The notes: generated by a model not told the origin, from the sequence alone. Counted from the stretch's first letter, positions 1 to 9,088 are shown. The stretch is DNA of 46,329 bases from JAIBCM01 sp041395165 (GCA_041395165.1 JAWLBA010000012.1:1-46329); one strand, 5' to 3'. Made by a program: numbers and translations.

Positions 1-68
1 AAATTGATTTGTGCGATGCCTTAAATATCGATGTTCCTAAGCCTAAAGCGGCTCCGGATAATTCATAG
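1..68 (+). CDS. C-terminal tail of an unidentified protein (5' end outside window)
   Basis: An open frame enters from the left edge (codons from base 3) and ends at a TAG at 66-68. The last 21 residues are hydrophilic and end in a Pro/Lys/Ala-rich stretch (VPKPKAAPDNS), a common style of disordered C-terminus. It ends 14 bases before the next plus-strand gene, so the two may be cotranscribed. The fragment is too short to identify a family. Confidence 0.4.
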   Translation, partial: IDLCDALNIDVPKPKAAPDNS

Positions 69-82
69 TTTAAGCGAATAAA

Positions 83-340
83 ATGCGAGGCTATCGGGTA
101 GGTCTTTTTTTGGTGGGGCTAGGTTTATGTATCTTAGTTATTGGCTTTCTCTTCTTCGATCCATTTATTCCGTTGCAGGATGCGCCTCTTGAGGTGCAAA
201 GGCAATTTGATCAAGAAAAAGCGCAAGCGGTTCGAATTTATCAATGGGGCGAAATTACTTTGTTGTTGGGAGGTGTCGGTTTATTAGGATATTGGCTGAA
301 AACACGATTAAGAGATGGAGTCAAAAAAACTAATCTTTAA
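83..340 (+). CDS. Small two-helix membrane protein, unknown function
   Basis: This 85-residue protein has a hydrophobic helix at about residues 6-26 (GLFLVGLGLCILVIGFLFF) and a second at about 58-72 (ITLLLGGVGLLGYWL), with a polar segment of about 30 residues between and a basic C-terminus. By the positive-inside rule both ends probably face the cytoplasm, with the polar loop outside. No catalytic motif or lipobox is visible and I recognise no family. It follows closely on the preceding gene tail. Confidence 0.55.
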   Translation: MRGYRVGLFLVGLGLCILVIGFLFFDPFIPLQDAPLEVQRQFDQEKAQAVRIYQWGEITLLLGGVGLLGYWLKTRLRDGVKKTNL

Positions 341-385
341 CTATTAAGTCAGACTATTTTGTAGGCTTAATTTGTTTTGAAAGTG

Positions 386-1009
386 TTATTTAGATAAAGC
401 CGTATAACTCGTAATGAGATTGCGATAAGCTGGCAAATGGTTCGATAGCAAGCTGCCTAGACCTTCGATATCATTACGCCAGTCGCGATGCAATTCGCAA
501 GCCACACTAAACCAATTCATGAGTTGAGCGCCAGCAGCTGACATGCGCGCCCACGCCGCATGACGCACGGCTTCATTAAATGTTCCCGAAGCATCGGTCA
601 CCACAAACACTTCGTAGCCTTCTTCCAAAGCAGAGAGAGTGGGAAAAGCCACGCAGACATCGGTGACTACGCCTGCGATAAGTAGTTGCTTGCGACCGGT
701 TTGTTTAATTGCCTTCACAAAATCTTCATTATCCCACGCGTTGATCTGGCCTGGTCGCGGAATGTAAGGCGCTTTGGGAAACATTTTCTTTAATTCTGGC
801 ATCAATGGTCCATTAGGCCCTTGCTCAAAACTCGTCGTTAAAATAGTTGGCAAATTAAAAAATTTTGCCAGATCCGTCAGCGCCAACACATTATTCTTAA
901 ATTCATCCGGCGAAAAATCTTGCACTAACGAAAGTAAACCTGATTGATGATCTACTAACAACACCGCAGCATCATCTTTTGAAAGTCGATTGTATTGAAA
1001 TTGGCTCAT
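386..1009 (-). CDS. YcaC-like isochorismatase-family hydrolase
   Basis: A 207-residue cysteine hydrolase of the isochorismatase superfamily, closest in pattern to E. coli YcaC. Asp20 in LLVDHQSG and Cys119 in GVVTDVCVAF are the expected catalytic acid and nucleophile, and the IPRPGQINAWDN motif near residues 83-94 is typical of the YcaC branch. These enzymes hydrolyse amide-like bonds, but the physiological substrate of YcaC-type proteins is not established. The length is normal and there is no signal peptide, so it should be cytoplasmic. The gene stands alone, convergent with the small membrane protein gene and divergent from the DUF4160 gene. Family is secure; substrate unknown. Confidence 0.9.
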   Translation of the reverse strand: MSQFQYNRLSKDDAAVLLVDHQSGLLSLVQDFSPDEFKNNVLALTDLAKFFNLPTILTTSFEQGPNGPLMPELKKMFPKAPYIPRPGQINAWDNEDFVKAIKQTGRKQLLIAGVVTDVCVAFPTLSALEEGYEVFVVTDASGTFNEAVRHAAWARMSAAGAQLMNWFSVACELHRDWRNDIEGLGSLLSNHLPAYRNLITSYTALSK

Positions 1010-1118
1010 AATAATTTTATTTGATTACAGAGCTTGATTTAAGCTGCTCTTTTGCAGATTGGAAATTAAAAAGATAATTGGCTCCTCGAAAATTAAAGTT
1101 TAGGCTTTATCTAGAAAT

Positions 1119-1322
1119 ATGGGTAAAGTGCGACGAGGCGGGTATTTATTAATTTGGTGGAAGGGAGATCATGAGCCTCGCCATATCCATGTGAGAACAC
1201 TCGATGGCAAGAAAATAGGTCGTTTAAATCTAGTGACTATGAAAGGGCTTGAAGGTTGGGAGCCCAATCGTAAATTGTTAGTTATTATTGATGAATTAAA
1301 AAGAGAAGGTAGATTAAAGTAA
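1119..1322 (+). CDS. DUF4160 protein, first copy
   Basis: A 67-residue protein with the DUF4160 signature: an aromatic strand (GGYLLIWWKGDHEPRHIHV) followed by a glycine turn and a C-terminal helix. The His-Glu-Pro-Arg-His-Ile-His cluster at residues 18-24 is the strongest conserved feature. Its last base is the first base of the downstream DUF2442 start (TAATG), so translation is probably coupled. DUF4160 and DUF2442 genes are often adjacent and have been suggested to behave as toxin-antitoxin-like pairs; that role is unproven. A second pair lies immediately downstream. Confidence 0.8.
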   Translation: MGKVRRGGYLLIWWKGDHEPRHIHVRTLDGKKIGRLNLVTMKGLEGWEPNRKLLVIIDELKREGRLK

Positions 1323-1627
1323 TGAAAGCGAATGTTAAGAGTGGCAAAGTTCCTTTCGGTAAAGCCAAGTGGGTTGATATTGCTCATGTGCGTTATTTGT
1401 TATGGGAGGACGCTTTTGATGTGGAGTTTAAAGACGGGTTAAGTTTTCTTGAACCTCACTCTACCATTCGTAAAGCCAATAAAATTGCTCCTAAAGCAAA
1501 GCCCTTGAAGGTTGTATTAGAACCTGAAACACGAAGCGGTTTTTTTGTCCATTACGATAATGGCCAAATTGCCGAAGTTTCGTGGGCTTTTATTAAGGAA
1601 TTGCCGCCGAAGGGGTCTAAAAGGTAA
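1322..1627 (+). CDS. DUF2442 protein, first copy (partner of DUF4160)
   Basis: A 101-residue intact DUF2442 protein. Characteristic features are the strand AFDVEFKDGLSFLEP, where DUF2442 proteins convert a linear response to a start-of-domain beta hairpin, and the C-terminal HYDNGQIAEVSWAF segment. The start overlaps the DUF4160 stop by one base. DUF2442 shares a fold with the N-terminal domain of NE0471-type proteins; a nucleic-acid or partner-binding role is assumed, not shown. It is the intact reference for the frameshifted paralogue at 1842-2143. Confidence 0.8.
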   Translation: MKANVKSGKVPFGKAKWVDIAHVRYLLWEDAFDVEFKDGLSFLEPHSTIRKANKIAPKAKPLKVVLEPETRSGFFVHYDNGQIAEVSWAFIKELPPKGSKR

Positions 1628-1647
1628 GCAAGCGTTGAGCATAATTT

Positions 1648-1845
1648 ATGGCTCGTGTTCGTAGATATGGCTACATTTTGGAGTGGTATATTGGCGATCA
1701 CGTTCCGCGGCATGTTCATGTTTATTTTAAAGGGCGATTGTTAGGACGATTCGACGTGGATCGTATGCAGCCTATTGAAAACTGGAAAGCTGATAAAAAA
1801 TTGATTAAATTGATAGAAGAGCTTAAATTAGAAGAACGCTTATGA
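1648..1845 (+). CDS. DUF4160 protein, second copy
   Basis: A 65-residue paralogue of the protein at 1119-1322, sharing the GDHVPRHVHV core, the glycine turn (LLGRFDV) and the acidic/basic C-terminal helix. It begins 21 bases after the first DUF2442 gene and overlaps the next DUF2442 start by four bases (ATGA). The four genes therefore look like a tandem duplication of a two-gene unit. The proteins have diverged considerably, so the duplication is not recent, or the second unit was acquired separately. Confidence 0.78.
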   Translation: MARVRRYGYILEWYIGDHVPRHVHVYFKGRLLGRFDVDRMQPIENWKADKKLIKLIEELKLEERL

Positions 1846-2143
1846 AAAGTCCCATACAACTCAAAAAACCTTATGGGAAAGGCACTTTTTCGCGTTTGAA
1901 AAATGCTCGTTATCTGGGTTGGAAAGATGTTTTTGATATAGAATTTGAAGATGGATTAAGTTTTTAGAGCCTCATGCCACTATCCGAAAAGGCGAATCGT
2001 ATCGCTGCAAAGCTCAACCGGTTCAAGTCGAGGTGGATGAAGAATTAGGCAGCCATTTTATTGTTCATTACGACAACGGCCAGATTGCCGAAGTTTCTTG
2101 GGCTTTTATTCGCGAGCTGCCGCCGAAGGGTGCTAAGAAATAA
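1842..2143 (+). pseudogene. DUF2442 protein, second copy, frameshifted
   Basis: Read from the ATG at 1842 the frame gives 41 residues ending in EFEDGLSF, then stops at TAG 1965-1967. One extra T in the T-run at 1961-1965 would continue it as LEPHATIRKGESYRCK and on through HYDNGQIAEVSWAFIRELPPKG to a TAA at 2141-2143, for 100 residues in total. This matches the 101-residue first copy almost end to end. It is either a genuine recent one-base deletion in the partner of the second DUF4160, or a homopolymer sequencing error. Confidence 0.75.
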
Positions 2144-2258
2144 AATCTACAACTTTTTAATTGGCTATTTTAGAAACGATTTTTTCTTAAGGAAAATTTA
2201 ATTATCATCAAATATTTGCGAAATTTTTTCAAAAATTTTTCTTGTTTCGTTTTTGAAT

Positions 2259-3575
2259 TCATCGTGAATTTTTTCTTTCGACATCAAGCAACCCTTTTTG
2301 ATTTGGTTTATCTGATTTAGTTCGAATGTCATCTGCAGGAATACTGAAAAATGAAAACTCTTGAAACTTTTCATTTAACTCTTTTAATTTTGTCTCATTC
2401 TTTGCATCAAGAATTCCGACAACATGTTGAAATCCTAATTCTTTTAAAAGTTGTGCAATTAGTGGCATATTAGTAACTCCGCCAACACCCCAACCAAAAA
2501 AATTGCCTTTAATTTCTACGCTAAGTTGATCAGCGATTTTGGGATAAAAAATTACATCATCTTGTCCTTCAACTAAAATAACCTTATCATCTAAAAAGAA
2601 TACTTCTCTGGCATCTAAGCCTAAAATATGCGGATTATTTTGATTTTTAAAAAGATTTACTAGCTTAGATTGTGTGCCCTCAGATAATTGTGATATTGTA
2701 GAATTGCCTTCTTTTAAATGCACACGTGCAATGCTACCTTTGTTTTCAAACATTAAGAGGTCGATAAAGTATGATGAATGAGTGGAAACGATTATTTGTC
2801 GATCTTGAGAAAATTTAATAAAGAGTTTTGCAATTTTTTTAAGTAAAGGTGGATGAAGAGAAAGCTCTGGTTCGTCAATGACTATTACGTTTCTGGGTGA
2901 GGAATCATATAATGCATCTATAATAAAAAGTAGACTAATTAAACCATCCCCAAGGCCCTCGCTATTATGATAATAATCATTTTTCTTAAATTTAATATAA
3001 TGTTGACCATGGCTATCTTGATCTATTATCCAATCCAGAGGAGAATCAATAACTTCATTTAAAAGAGAATTAAATTTTTTATGATTTAGTAAATAAGCAT
3101 GAGTTAACCTTTGACTGAATTGATTTGTTTGAATGCCTCGTAAATTTTCGCTGAAATAGGAAGTATAATTAGCTCTATTTACTGATGAATTTGTGAAAAA
3201 AGGAGCAAAATATCGACGTGAGGGTAAAACATAAATATTGGGAAAATTTTGAATTGGTGGTTTGGGTTGTAGTTCAGTATGACTTCCACCAACTGAAGCG
3301 GTCTGTAGGCATTTTATACTTCCATAGGTTGTTGTAGCCTTGATCTCTATTTTTTCATCAGCTTGTTTATTTCTTTTACCTTCATGAAAAGGTGGTGGAG
3401 AGTGATCTTTTGCAGTAAGTGCATTTAAAGCTTCAATAATTGAAGATTTCCCAGAGTTATTAGGTCCTACAATTAAAGTTAATCCACTTCCTGGAAAAGC
3501 GTTAGGAATGGCAAATTTTAGTTCTTGTTTATTTGCAAATCCACGTAAACCACAAATCTCTAATTTTTGTAGCAC
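2259..3575 (-). CDS. OLD-type ATPase with C-terminal TOPRIM domain
   Basis: A 438-residue AAA/SMC-like ATPase of the OLD nuclease family. Walker A is GPNNSGKS near residue 38, an ABC-like signature precedes Walker B (VIVIDEPELSLHP), and a His switch (STHSSYF) follows. The C-terminal third holds a TOPRIM domain (VILVEGQDDVIFYPK, later GILDAKNE). Family members are phage-exclusion or DNA-damage-related nucleases, some working with a UvrD-like helicase (Gabija); no such helicase is adjacent. After GLLD the frame reaches an early stop. Dropping one base near 2286 restores KGLLMSKEKIHDEF and a C-terminus ending at 2198, about 20 residues longer, typical of the family. The end as written is probably a frameshift. 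Confidence 0.85.
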   Translation of the reverse strand: MLQKLEICGLRGFANKQELKFAIPNAFPGSGLTLIVGPNNSGKSSIIEALNALTAKDHSPPPFHEGKRNKQADEKIEIKATTTYGSIKCLQTASVGGSHTELQPKPPIQNFPNIYVLPSRRYFAPFFTNSSVNRANYTSYFSENLRGIQTNQFSQRLTHAYLLNHKKFNSLLNEVIDSPLDWIIDQDSHGQHYIKFKKNDYYHNSEGLGDGLISLLFIIDALYDSSPRNVIVIDEPELSLHPPLLKKIAKLFIKFSQDRQIIVSTHSSYFIDLLMFENKGSIARVHLKEGNSTISQLSEGTQSKLVNLFKNQNNPHILGLDAREVFFLDDKVILVEGQDDVIFYPKIADQLSVEIKGNFFGWGVGGVTNMPLIAQLLKELGFQHVVGILDAKNETKLKELNEKFQEFSFFSIPADDIRTKSDKPNQKGLLDVERKNSR

Positions 3576-3679
3576 ATTAATTATCTTATATAGGTTTATT
3601 TACTCTGTGAATTTTATTTTACTTAAGACGAGCGTTTAATTTGTATATACTGAGGGTGAAATTACGTTGAATATTATTT

Positions 3680-4690
3680 ATGTTAACACAGAGACCAATT
3701 CTAGCCCTAGCCCCGATGCAAGACGTGACCGATTTGCCGTTTTGGCGGTTGATGGCGAAGTATGGGGGAGCGGATGTTTATTTTACGGAGTATTTTCGGG
3801 TTCATAAAGATTCGCGATTAGACGAACCGATCCTTAAATCGATCACGGAAAATCCGACGGGTAAACCAGTGGTGGCGCAGATGATTGGGAATGATATTTC
3901 AGCGCTGGTGAGAACCGCACGCGAATTAGAAAATTATCCGGTAGCCGCGATTGATTTGAATTTTGGTTGTCCCGCGCCGACGGTTTATAAAAAGTGTGCG
4001 GGGGGTGGTCTATTAAGAGATTTGCCTTTAATTGATTCGATTTTGGGTGCGTTGCGAGAAACGATTTCGGGAAAGTTTACTGTGAAAACGCGGTTGGGTT
4101 TTGAAGATGAGCGAACGATTGATGCGTTATTGCCAATTTTTGTGCGGCATTCGTTGGATTTATTAACTGTGCACGGTCGAACTGTGAAACAGATGTATCG
4201 CGATGGGGTGCGTTATGATTTAATCGCGAAAGCAGTCGAAGCCATGAACTGTCCGGTGTTAGCGAATGGCAATGTTTATTCGGCACACGATGCGGAGCGC
4301 ATCTTGGGCATGACGAAAGCGCAAGGCTTGATGATTGGTCGTGGCGCGATAAGGAACCCGTGGTTATTCGAACAGATTCGAGCGCACTTGCGAGGAGATA
4401 TTGTCGTGTTTCCGAAAGGTCGAGACGTTTTAAATTATATTTATGAGCTTTATGAGGCAGTTTGCGATCCTGAAATTTCGCCTCGAATTCAGGTTCAAAA
4501 GATGAAAAAATATCTCAATTTTATTGGGGAAGGAGTCGAGCCGACGGGCCAATTTCTTCATGAAATTCGTAGAACCGAAACGCGCGAGGATTTTTTTAGA
4601 ATTTGCAACGAATATCTCGGTCATAATGAACGGCTTCCACTTGAGCCATTTCCTAAGAAAATTTTTAGTTCTGAATTAGTCCTGAACTAA
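3680..4690 (+). CDS. dus: tRNA-dihydrouridine synthase
   Basis: A 336-residue FMN-dependent flavoenzyme that reduces specific uridines in the tRNA D-loop. The TIM barrel opens with LALAPMQDVTD (FMN-binding), the catalytic Cys lies in LNFGCPAPTVYKK, the active-site Lys in FTVKTRLGFED, and LTVHGRT and LANGNVYS supply further flavin contacts. Length is normal. A complete C-terminal helical domain follows. The sequence does not settle which Dus subgroup it is (A, B or C), so the modified position cannot be named. The gene is monocistronic or leads toward the TolC gene 37 bases downstream. Confidence 0.93.
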   Translation: MLTQRPILALAPMQDVTDLPFWRLMAKYGGADVYFTEYFRVHKDSRLDEPILKSITENPTGKPVVAQMIGNDISALVRTARELENYPVAAIDLNFGCPAPTVYKKCAGGGLLRDLPLIDSILGALRETISGKFTVKTRLGFEDERTIDALLPIFVRHSLDLLTVHGRTVKQMYRDGVRYDLIAKAVEAMNCPVLANGNVYSAHDAERILGMTKAQGLMIGRGAIRNPWLFEQIRAHLRGDIVVFPKGRDVLNYIYELYEAVCDPEISPRIQVQKMKKYLNFIGEGVEPTGQFLHEIRRTETREDFFRICNEYLGHNERLPLEPFPKKIFSSELVLN

Positions 4691-4727
4691 GGCGAAATAA
4701 TGAAGAGTCTGGTAATGGATAGTAAGT

Positions 4728-6104
4728 TTGCTATGCTCATTATCAGTGAATAGAAAAGTTCTATGGCTAAATTGGATTGTGCCTTGGATTGGACTTTTAT
4801 TAATGGGTTGCGCGAGCACGAATCCTCAAGCGGCATTTGATGAGGTGAGCGATACGATTGCTCAGCGCACAGGTCAGCGTCCCAAGTGGATGCGGGAAGA
4901 CGGCGATGAGCAAGAGATAGAAAAAGCGGTTCAAGCTTTTCTAAAAAATGATCTGACTGTTCAATCGGTGACGGCTATTACTTTATTGAACAACCGTTCG
5001 TTACAGGCGCAATTGGAAGAGATTGGCATTTCTCAAGCGGAATTGGCTCAGGCATCGCGAGCGCCCAATATCGAAATTGCGGGCATGTGGCGATTTCCGA
5101 ATCGGCCACCCTCCGCTTTAAATATGGAGTATTCGGCGGCGGCTAATTTTTTGGATTTGTTGATGTTGCCGGCACGGACCAAAATCGCGAAACAAAATCT
5201 TGAACAAACTAAGCTTCAAGTGGCTCATTACATTCTTCAACTGGCAAGTGAAGCGCAAACAGCTTGTTATACGCTTCAAGCGCATTTGGAATCTTTGAAA
5301 CGAAGTGAGGCTGTGGTTCAGGTGAATGATGCGGCTGTTGAAGTGGCACAACAACAACATAAGGCGGGCAATATTCCTGACCTTGAATTTTATCAACAAC
5401 AAGCTGCGGCTTCTCAAGCTCAGCTTGATTTGGTTCAGGTGCAAACGCAAATCCGATCGGATCGTGAGAAACTGAATCGCATGATGGGTTTGTGGGGAAA
5501 GGAAACGAATTGGAAAATCGCTGATTCTTTACCGGCTTTGCCTAAAAAAGAATTCTCGTTGAAAAATCTTGAAGCGCTAGCTTTGAATCAGCGATTGGAT
5601 TTAGCAGCCGCGCGTAATCAGAGTTTGGCGGTTGTTAAAGCATTAGAATTAAAGAAATTTTCTCGTTATTTTCCAGGAGCAACGATTGGCGTGAGTGCGG
5701 AACGCGATACGGATCGACAAACGGTGATTGGCCCCAGTCTTTCGTTGGAGCTGCCTATTTTTGATCAAGGTCAACCCGCTCTCGCAAAACTCGCAGCCCA
5801 ATATCGTCAAGCGCAACGAAATTTTGAGGCGTTAGCGATTAATATTCGTTCGGAAGTTCGCGAAGCGCGCGATGTTTTGGGTGCTGCGCGTCGCGCAGTA
5901 ACGTTTTATGAGGAGACGTTATTGCCGCAACATCAAAAAATTTTGCGTGAAACACTTTTACAATATAATGCGATGCAAAAAAGTAATTATGATTTGCTTG
6001 CCGCTAAAGAAAAAGAGCAAATGGCGCAACAGGGTTATATTGATGCTTTGCTAAGTTATTGGACGGCGCGAGTGGAGTTGGAGCGGGTAGTGGAGGACGT
6101 TTAA
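4728..6104 (+). CDS. TolC-family outer-membrane efflux lipoprotein (copper-type)
   Basis: A lipid-anchored outer-membrane channel of the TolC family. The signal ends in a lipobox (LLLMGCAS), and the mature part has long Ala/Gln/Leu-rich helices with the two-fold repeat typical of the family. The ORF opens at TTG 4728, but the in-frame GTG at 4746 gives a cleaner signal (MNRKVLWLNW). The multicopper oxidase next door suggests a role in copper or other metal export, as in CusC-like systems. A one-base shift at the stop (6102-6104) would extend the protein to a TAA at 6182-6184, adding a tail ending APQNHQHH. A His-rich end would suit a metal channel, so the true C-terminus may be there. Confidence 0.85.
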   Translation: MLCSLSVNRKVLWLNWIVPWIGLLLMGCASTNPQAAFDEVSDTIAQRTGQRPKWMREDGDEQEIEKAVQAFLKNDLTVQSVTAITLLNNRSLQAQLEEIGISQAELAQASRAPNIEIAGMWRFPNRPPSALNMEYSAAANFLDLLMLPARTKIAKQNLEQTKLQVAHYILQLASEAQTACYTLQAHLESLKRSEAVVQVNDAAVEVAQQQHKAGNIPDLEFYQQQAAASQAQLDLVQVQTQIRSDREKLNRMMGLWGKETNWKIADSLPALPKKEFSLKNLEALALNQRLDLAAARNQSLAVVKALELKKFSRYFPGATIGVSAERDTDRQTVIGPSLSLELPIFDQGQPALAKLAAQYRQAQRNFEALAINIRSEVREARDVLGAARRAVTFYEETLLPQHQKILRETLLQYNAMQKSNYDLLAAKEKEQMAQQGYIDALLSYWTARVELERVVEDV

Positions 6105-6188
6105 CGGATGATGAAATAGTTTTATCGAAATCGGTTCCAGTAACGTCTCATACTGTAGCACCTCAAAATCATCAACATCATTAAAATT

Positions 6189-7620
6189 ATGTTAATCGTC
6201 GAAAATTTCTAACCGCGCTGCAGCTGCTTCAGGAGCGGCTTTGGTTGGTAAGTTGATGCCAACAGCGCGAGCCGTTGACACGGTTTCCAGGAAAAATCGT
6301 TCCCGTTAGCACGGGTAAAACCGAATCGTTTCATCCACCATCGGGTTGGAAAGGATATAAACCTGTTATTACGCCTAATGGCTTAACCTTGCCATGGAAA
6401 ATGGTCGATGGGGTAAAGTTTTTCATTTGATTGCTGAGCCAGTGACACATGAGTTTGCGTCGGGTTTGGTGGCAGAATGTTGGGGGTATAATGGTCGAGT
6501 GCATGGTCCTACGATTGAAGCGGTCGAAGGAGATCGGTGCGAATTTATGTGACGAATCGACTTTCTACTCCAACCACGGTGCATTGGCATGGTGTGCTTT
6601 TGCCGAGTGGGATGGATGGAGTGGGAGGATTGAGCCAAGCAGCGATTCAACCGGGCGAGACGTTTCAATATGAATTCACTTTAAAACAGCATGGCACGTT
6701 GATGTATCATTCGCATCATGATGAGATGACTCAGATGCAGTTGGGAATGATGGGGCTTTTTGTGATTCATCCTAAAAATGCTTCGGATAATCCGCCAGAT
6801 CGTGATTATGCGATTATGTTAAGCGAGTGGAAAGTGGAGGTAGGCGCGCGTCGGCCTGATCCCAATGAGATGACTGATTTTAATATTTTTACCATGAACG
6901 CGCGCAGTTTTCCTGGAACGCAACCGTTGTTAGCTAAGGTAGGGGATCGTGTGAGAATTCGTTTGGGTAATTTAAGTTCTATGTCGCATCATTCCATTCA
7001 TTTGCATGGTTACCATTTTAAAGTGGTTGAAACGGATGGTGGCGAAATTCCTAAAGAGGGACAATGGCCCGAAACTACGACGATTGTGCCTACGGGTAGC
7101 ACACGCACAATTGAATTTACTGCTTATGAGCCGGGCGATTGGGCAATGCATTGTCACATGTTGCATCATGTTATGAATCAAATGGGACACCAATTTGGCA
7201 ATGTGATTGGGGTTAACACCCAAAGAATTAAATCAGAAAGTTCGTTCTCTCATTCCTGGCTATATGGTCATGGGACAACACGGAATGGGAGATATGGGCG
7301 AAATGCATATGACGGTGCCACCAAATTCTATACCGATGGTTGGTGGGCAAGGTCAGTATGATTATATTACCATGGGCGGGATGTTTACGATTCTTAAAGT
7401 GCGCGAAGAATTGCCTGAGGACGGTTCTGATCCGGGTTGGTATACGAGTCCGTCGGGGACTTTGGCTCAAGTTGCTCCAGAAGAAAATTTAAAACGCGAC
7501 GGAATTGAGGTGTCTAAAGATCCCTCACAAGCCAGTGCCTTGCTTTTTAATGAAGAGAACTTATGCGGAGTGATTCCATCATCGTCGAAAACTGTTACGG
7601 CTCGCGTTAAAACTCATTAA
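6189..7620 (+). pseudogene. Multicopper oxidase (CopA-like), disrupted by about six frameshifts
   Basis: Pieces in all three frames join into one three-domain copper oxidase. A twin-arginine signal (NRRKFLTA, then AASGAALVGKLMPTARA) is followed by TPNGLTLPWK and then the copper ligands: HWHG in TTVHWHGVLLPSG, the MYHSHH motif, HSIHLHGYHF and the type-1 site MHCHMLHHVMNQMG. Such exported enzymes oxidise Cu(I) in the periplasm. Apparent one-base lesions lie near 6192, 6219, 6289, 6414, 6536 and in the G-run 7208-7211. The longest intact part is 6537-7207. The conserved ligands argue that the protein was functional recently, or that the reading is faulty here. It probably forms a unit with the TolC gene. 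Confidence 0.85.
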
Positions 7621-7683
7621 TGCATTATAGTTTCAGTAACCTTTTACTTAATTTTCACTAGCACAGATCTGGCTCTGGCATAT

Positions 7684-7998
7684 TTATTTTTCGATGCTAT
7701 GCAGCCACCAGCGGGTGCGGGTGCTTTTCGCTTTGCCAAAACTACGTTGGAAATAAACGCGCAAGAGTACACCGTCTCTGGTTTGCAATCGATAGCTGTG
7801 TTTTCTTAAGTATCGGTCGCTGCTACCATGTTTACAATCGCCATATTCTTTCCATTGTGCGACCACTTTGGTGATAAGGAATTTTTCATTGCGCCAAGTG
7901 AATTTTTTGGGAAGTCCAGGTTCGCCGTGAGCCATGCGCTGCGGATCAAAGCTTTCTTGATCTGGTAGGATGGGTTCGCTGATGAAAGTGCGAGTCAT
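7684..7998 (-). CDS. Small conserved hypothetical protein (DUF6504-like)
   Basis: A 104-residue soluble protein without signal peptide or membrane helix. A central RYLRKHSYRLQTRDGVLLRVYF strand pair and a terminal Arg-Trp-Trp-Leu-His motif resemble small DUF6504-type proteins, in which a basic, aromatic beta-sheet is conserved. I make that link from pattern only. It lies seven bases downstream of the alkene reductase on the same strand, so the two are probably cotranscribed. Function unknown. Confidence 0.6.
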   Translation of the reverse strand: MTRTFISEPILPDQESFDPQRMAHGEPGLPKKFTWRNEKFLITKVVAQWKEYGDCKHGSSDRYLRKHSYRLQTRDGVLLRVYFQRSFGKAKSTRTRWWLHSIEK

Positions 7999-8005
7999 TC
8001 GGGAT

Positions 8006-9088
8006 TTAACTCTTTTTTACTGTGTTGTTTTTTGAAGACTCAAGAAATGGGTAATCGACATAGCCTTGAGGACCTGAAGCGTAGAAAGTATCGGGATTAG
8101 GTTCATTCAAGGAGGCGTTTTGAGCCAATCGTTGAGGAAGATCGGGATTGGCAATAAATAGTTTACCAAACGCGATAGCGTCAGCTTCACCAGCTTGAAG
8201 CACTTGCTCGGCGGTTTTTTGAGTGAAATTTTCGTTGGCGATATAAATTCCGCCAAACGCTTTTTTCATTTCAGGACCGATGCGATTTGGCCCTAAAGAT
8301 TCACGCACGCAGAGGAAAGCGAGTTTGCGTTGACCAAGTTGGTGTGCAAGGTAAGTGAAAGTTTCTTTCGGGTTGAAATCATGCATGTCGTGCGCATCCC
8401 CTCTTGGAGAAAGATGGTAACCCACACGGTCGGAACCCCAAATTTTTATGACGGCATCGGCCACTTCTAACATCAGTCGAGCACGATTTTCTAAAGACCC
8501 TCCATATTGATCAGTGCGATGGTTGGTTCCATCTTGTAGAAACTGATCCAAGAGATAACCGTTGGCGCCATGAATTTCGACTCCATCAAAACCAGATTCT
8601 TTGGCATTGAGAGCGCCTTGACGGTAAGCTTCGATGACGCTCGAAATTTCGTTTGTTTCTAAAGCTCGTGGTGTAACAAAAGGTTTTTGAGGTCGCACTA
8701 AACTCACGTGGCCTTTGGCTGGAATAGCACTTGGAGCAACGGGAAGTTCGCCATGAAGATACATCGGATCAGAAATACGTCCAACATGCCAAAGTTGTAA
8801 TAACATTTTTCCACCGTTCTCATGAACAGATTTGGTAATGGTTTTCCATCCTTCAACCTGTTCTTTGGACCAAATCCCTGGTGTGTTAGGATATCCAACT
8901 CCCATAGGAGAAACTGCCGTGGCTTCTGAAAAAATGAGACCAGCGGAAGCGCGTTGCGTGTAGTATTCTTTCATGAGGTTGTTGGGCACGCGACCTTCAC
9001 TTGCTCGACAACGAGTTAGAGGGGCCATGAAAATGCGATTGGGGAGGGATAAAGCGCCGATTTGAATAGAATCAAAAAGAGAAGTCAT
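8006..9088 (-). CDS. Old-yellow-enzyme family alkene reductase (NemA-like)
   Basis: A 360-residue FMN-dependent NADPH oxidoreductase that reduces activated C=C bonds or nitro groups. The barrel starts with LPNRIFMAPLTRCRA, the substrate-anchoring pair is in VEIHGANGYLLDQFLQ, and DQYGGSLENRARLMLEV is the family signature. RAFGK-like AIAFGKLFIANPDLPQRL closes the FMN phosphate site. Length matches N-ethylmaleimide reductases and OPR-type enzymes. Cytoplasmic. The promoter must lie in the 208-base divergent gap upstream toward the DUF3050 gene. The physiological substrate cannot be read from sequence. Confidence 0.93.
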   Translation of the reverse strand: MTSLFDSIQIGALSLPNRIFMAPLTRCRASEGRVPNNLMKEYYTQRASAGLIFSEATAVSPMGVGYPNTPGIWSKEQVEGWKTITKSVHENGGKMLLQLWHVGRISDPMYLHGELPVAPSAIPAKGHVSLVRPQKPFVTPRALETNEISSVIEAYRQGALNAKESGFDGVEIHGANGYLLDQFLQDGTNHRTDQYGGSLENRARLMLEVADAVIKIWGSDRVGYHLSPRGDAHDMHDFNPKETFTYLAHQLGQRKLAFLCVRESLGPNRIGPEMKKAFGGIYIANENFTQKTAEQVLQAGEADAIAFGKLFIANPDLPQRLAQNASLNEPNPDTFYASGPQGYVDYPFLESSKNNTVKKS

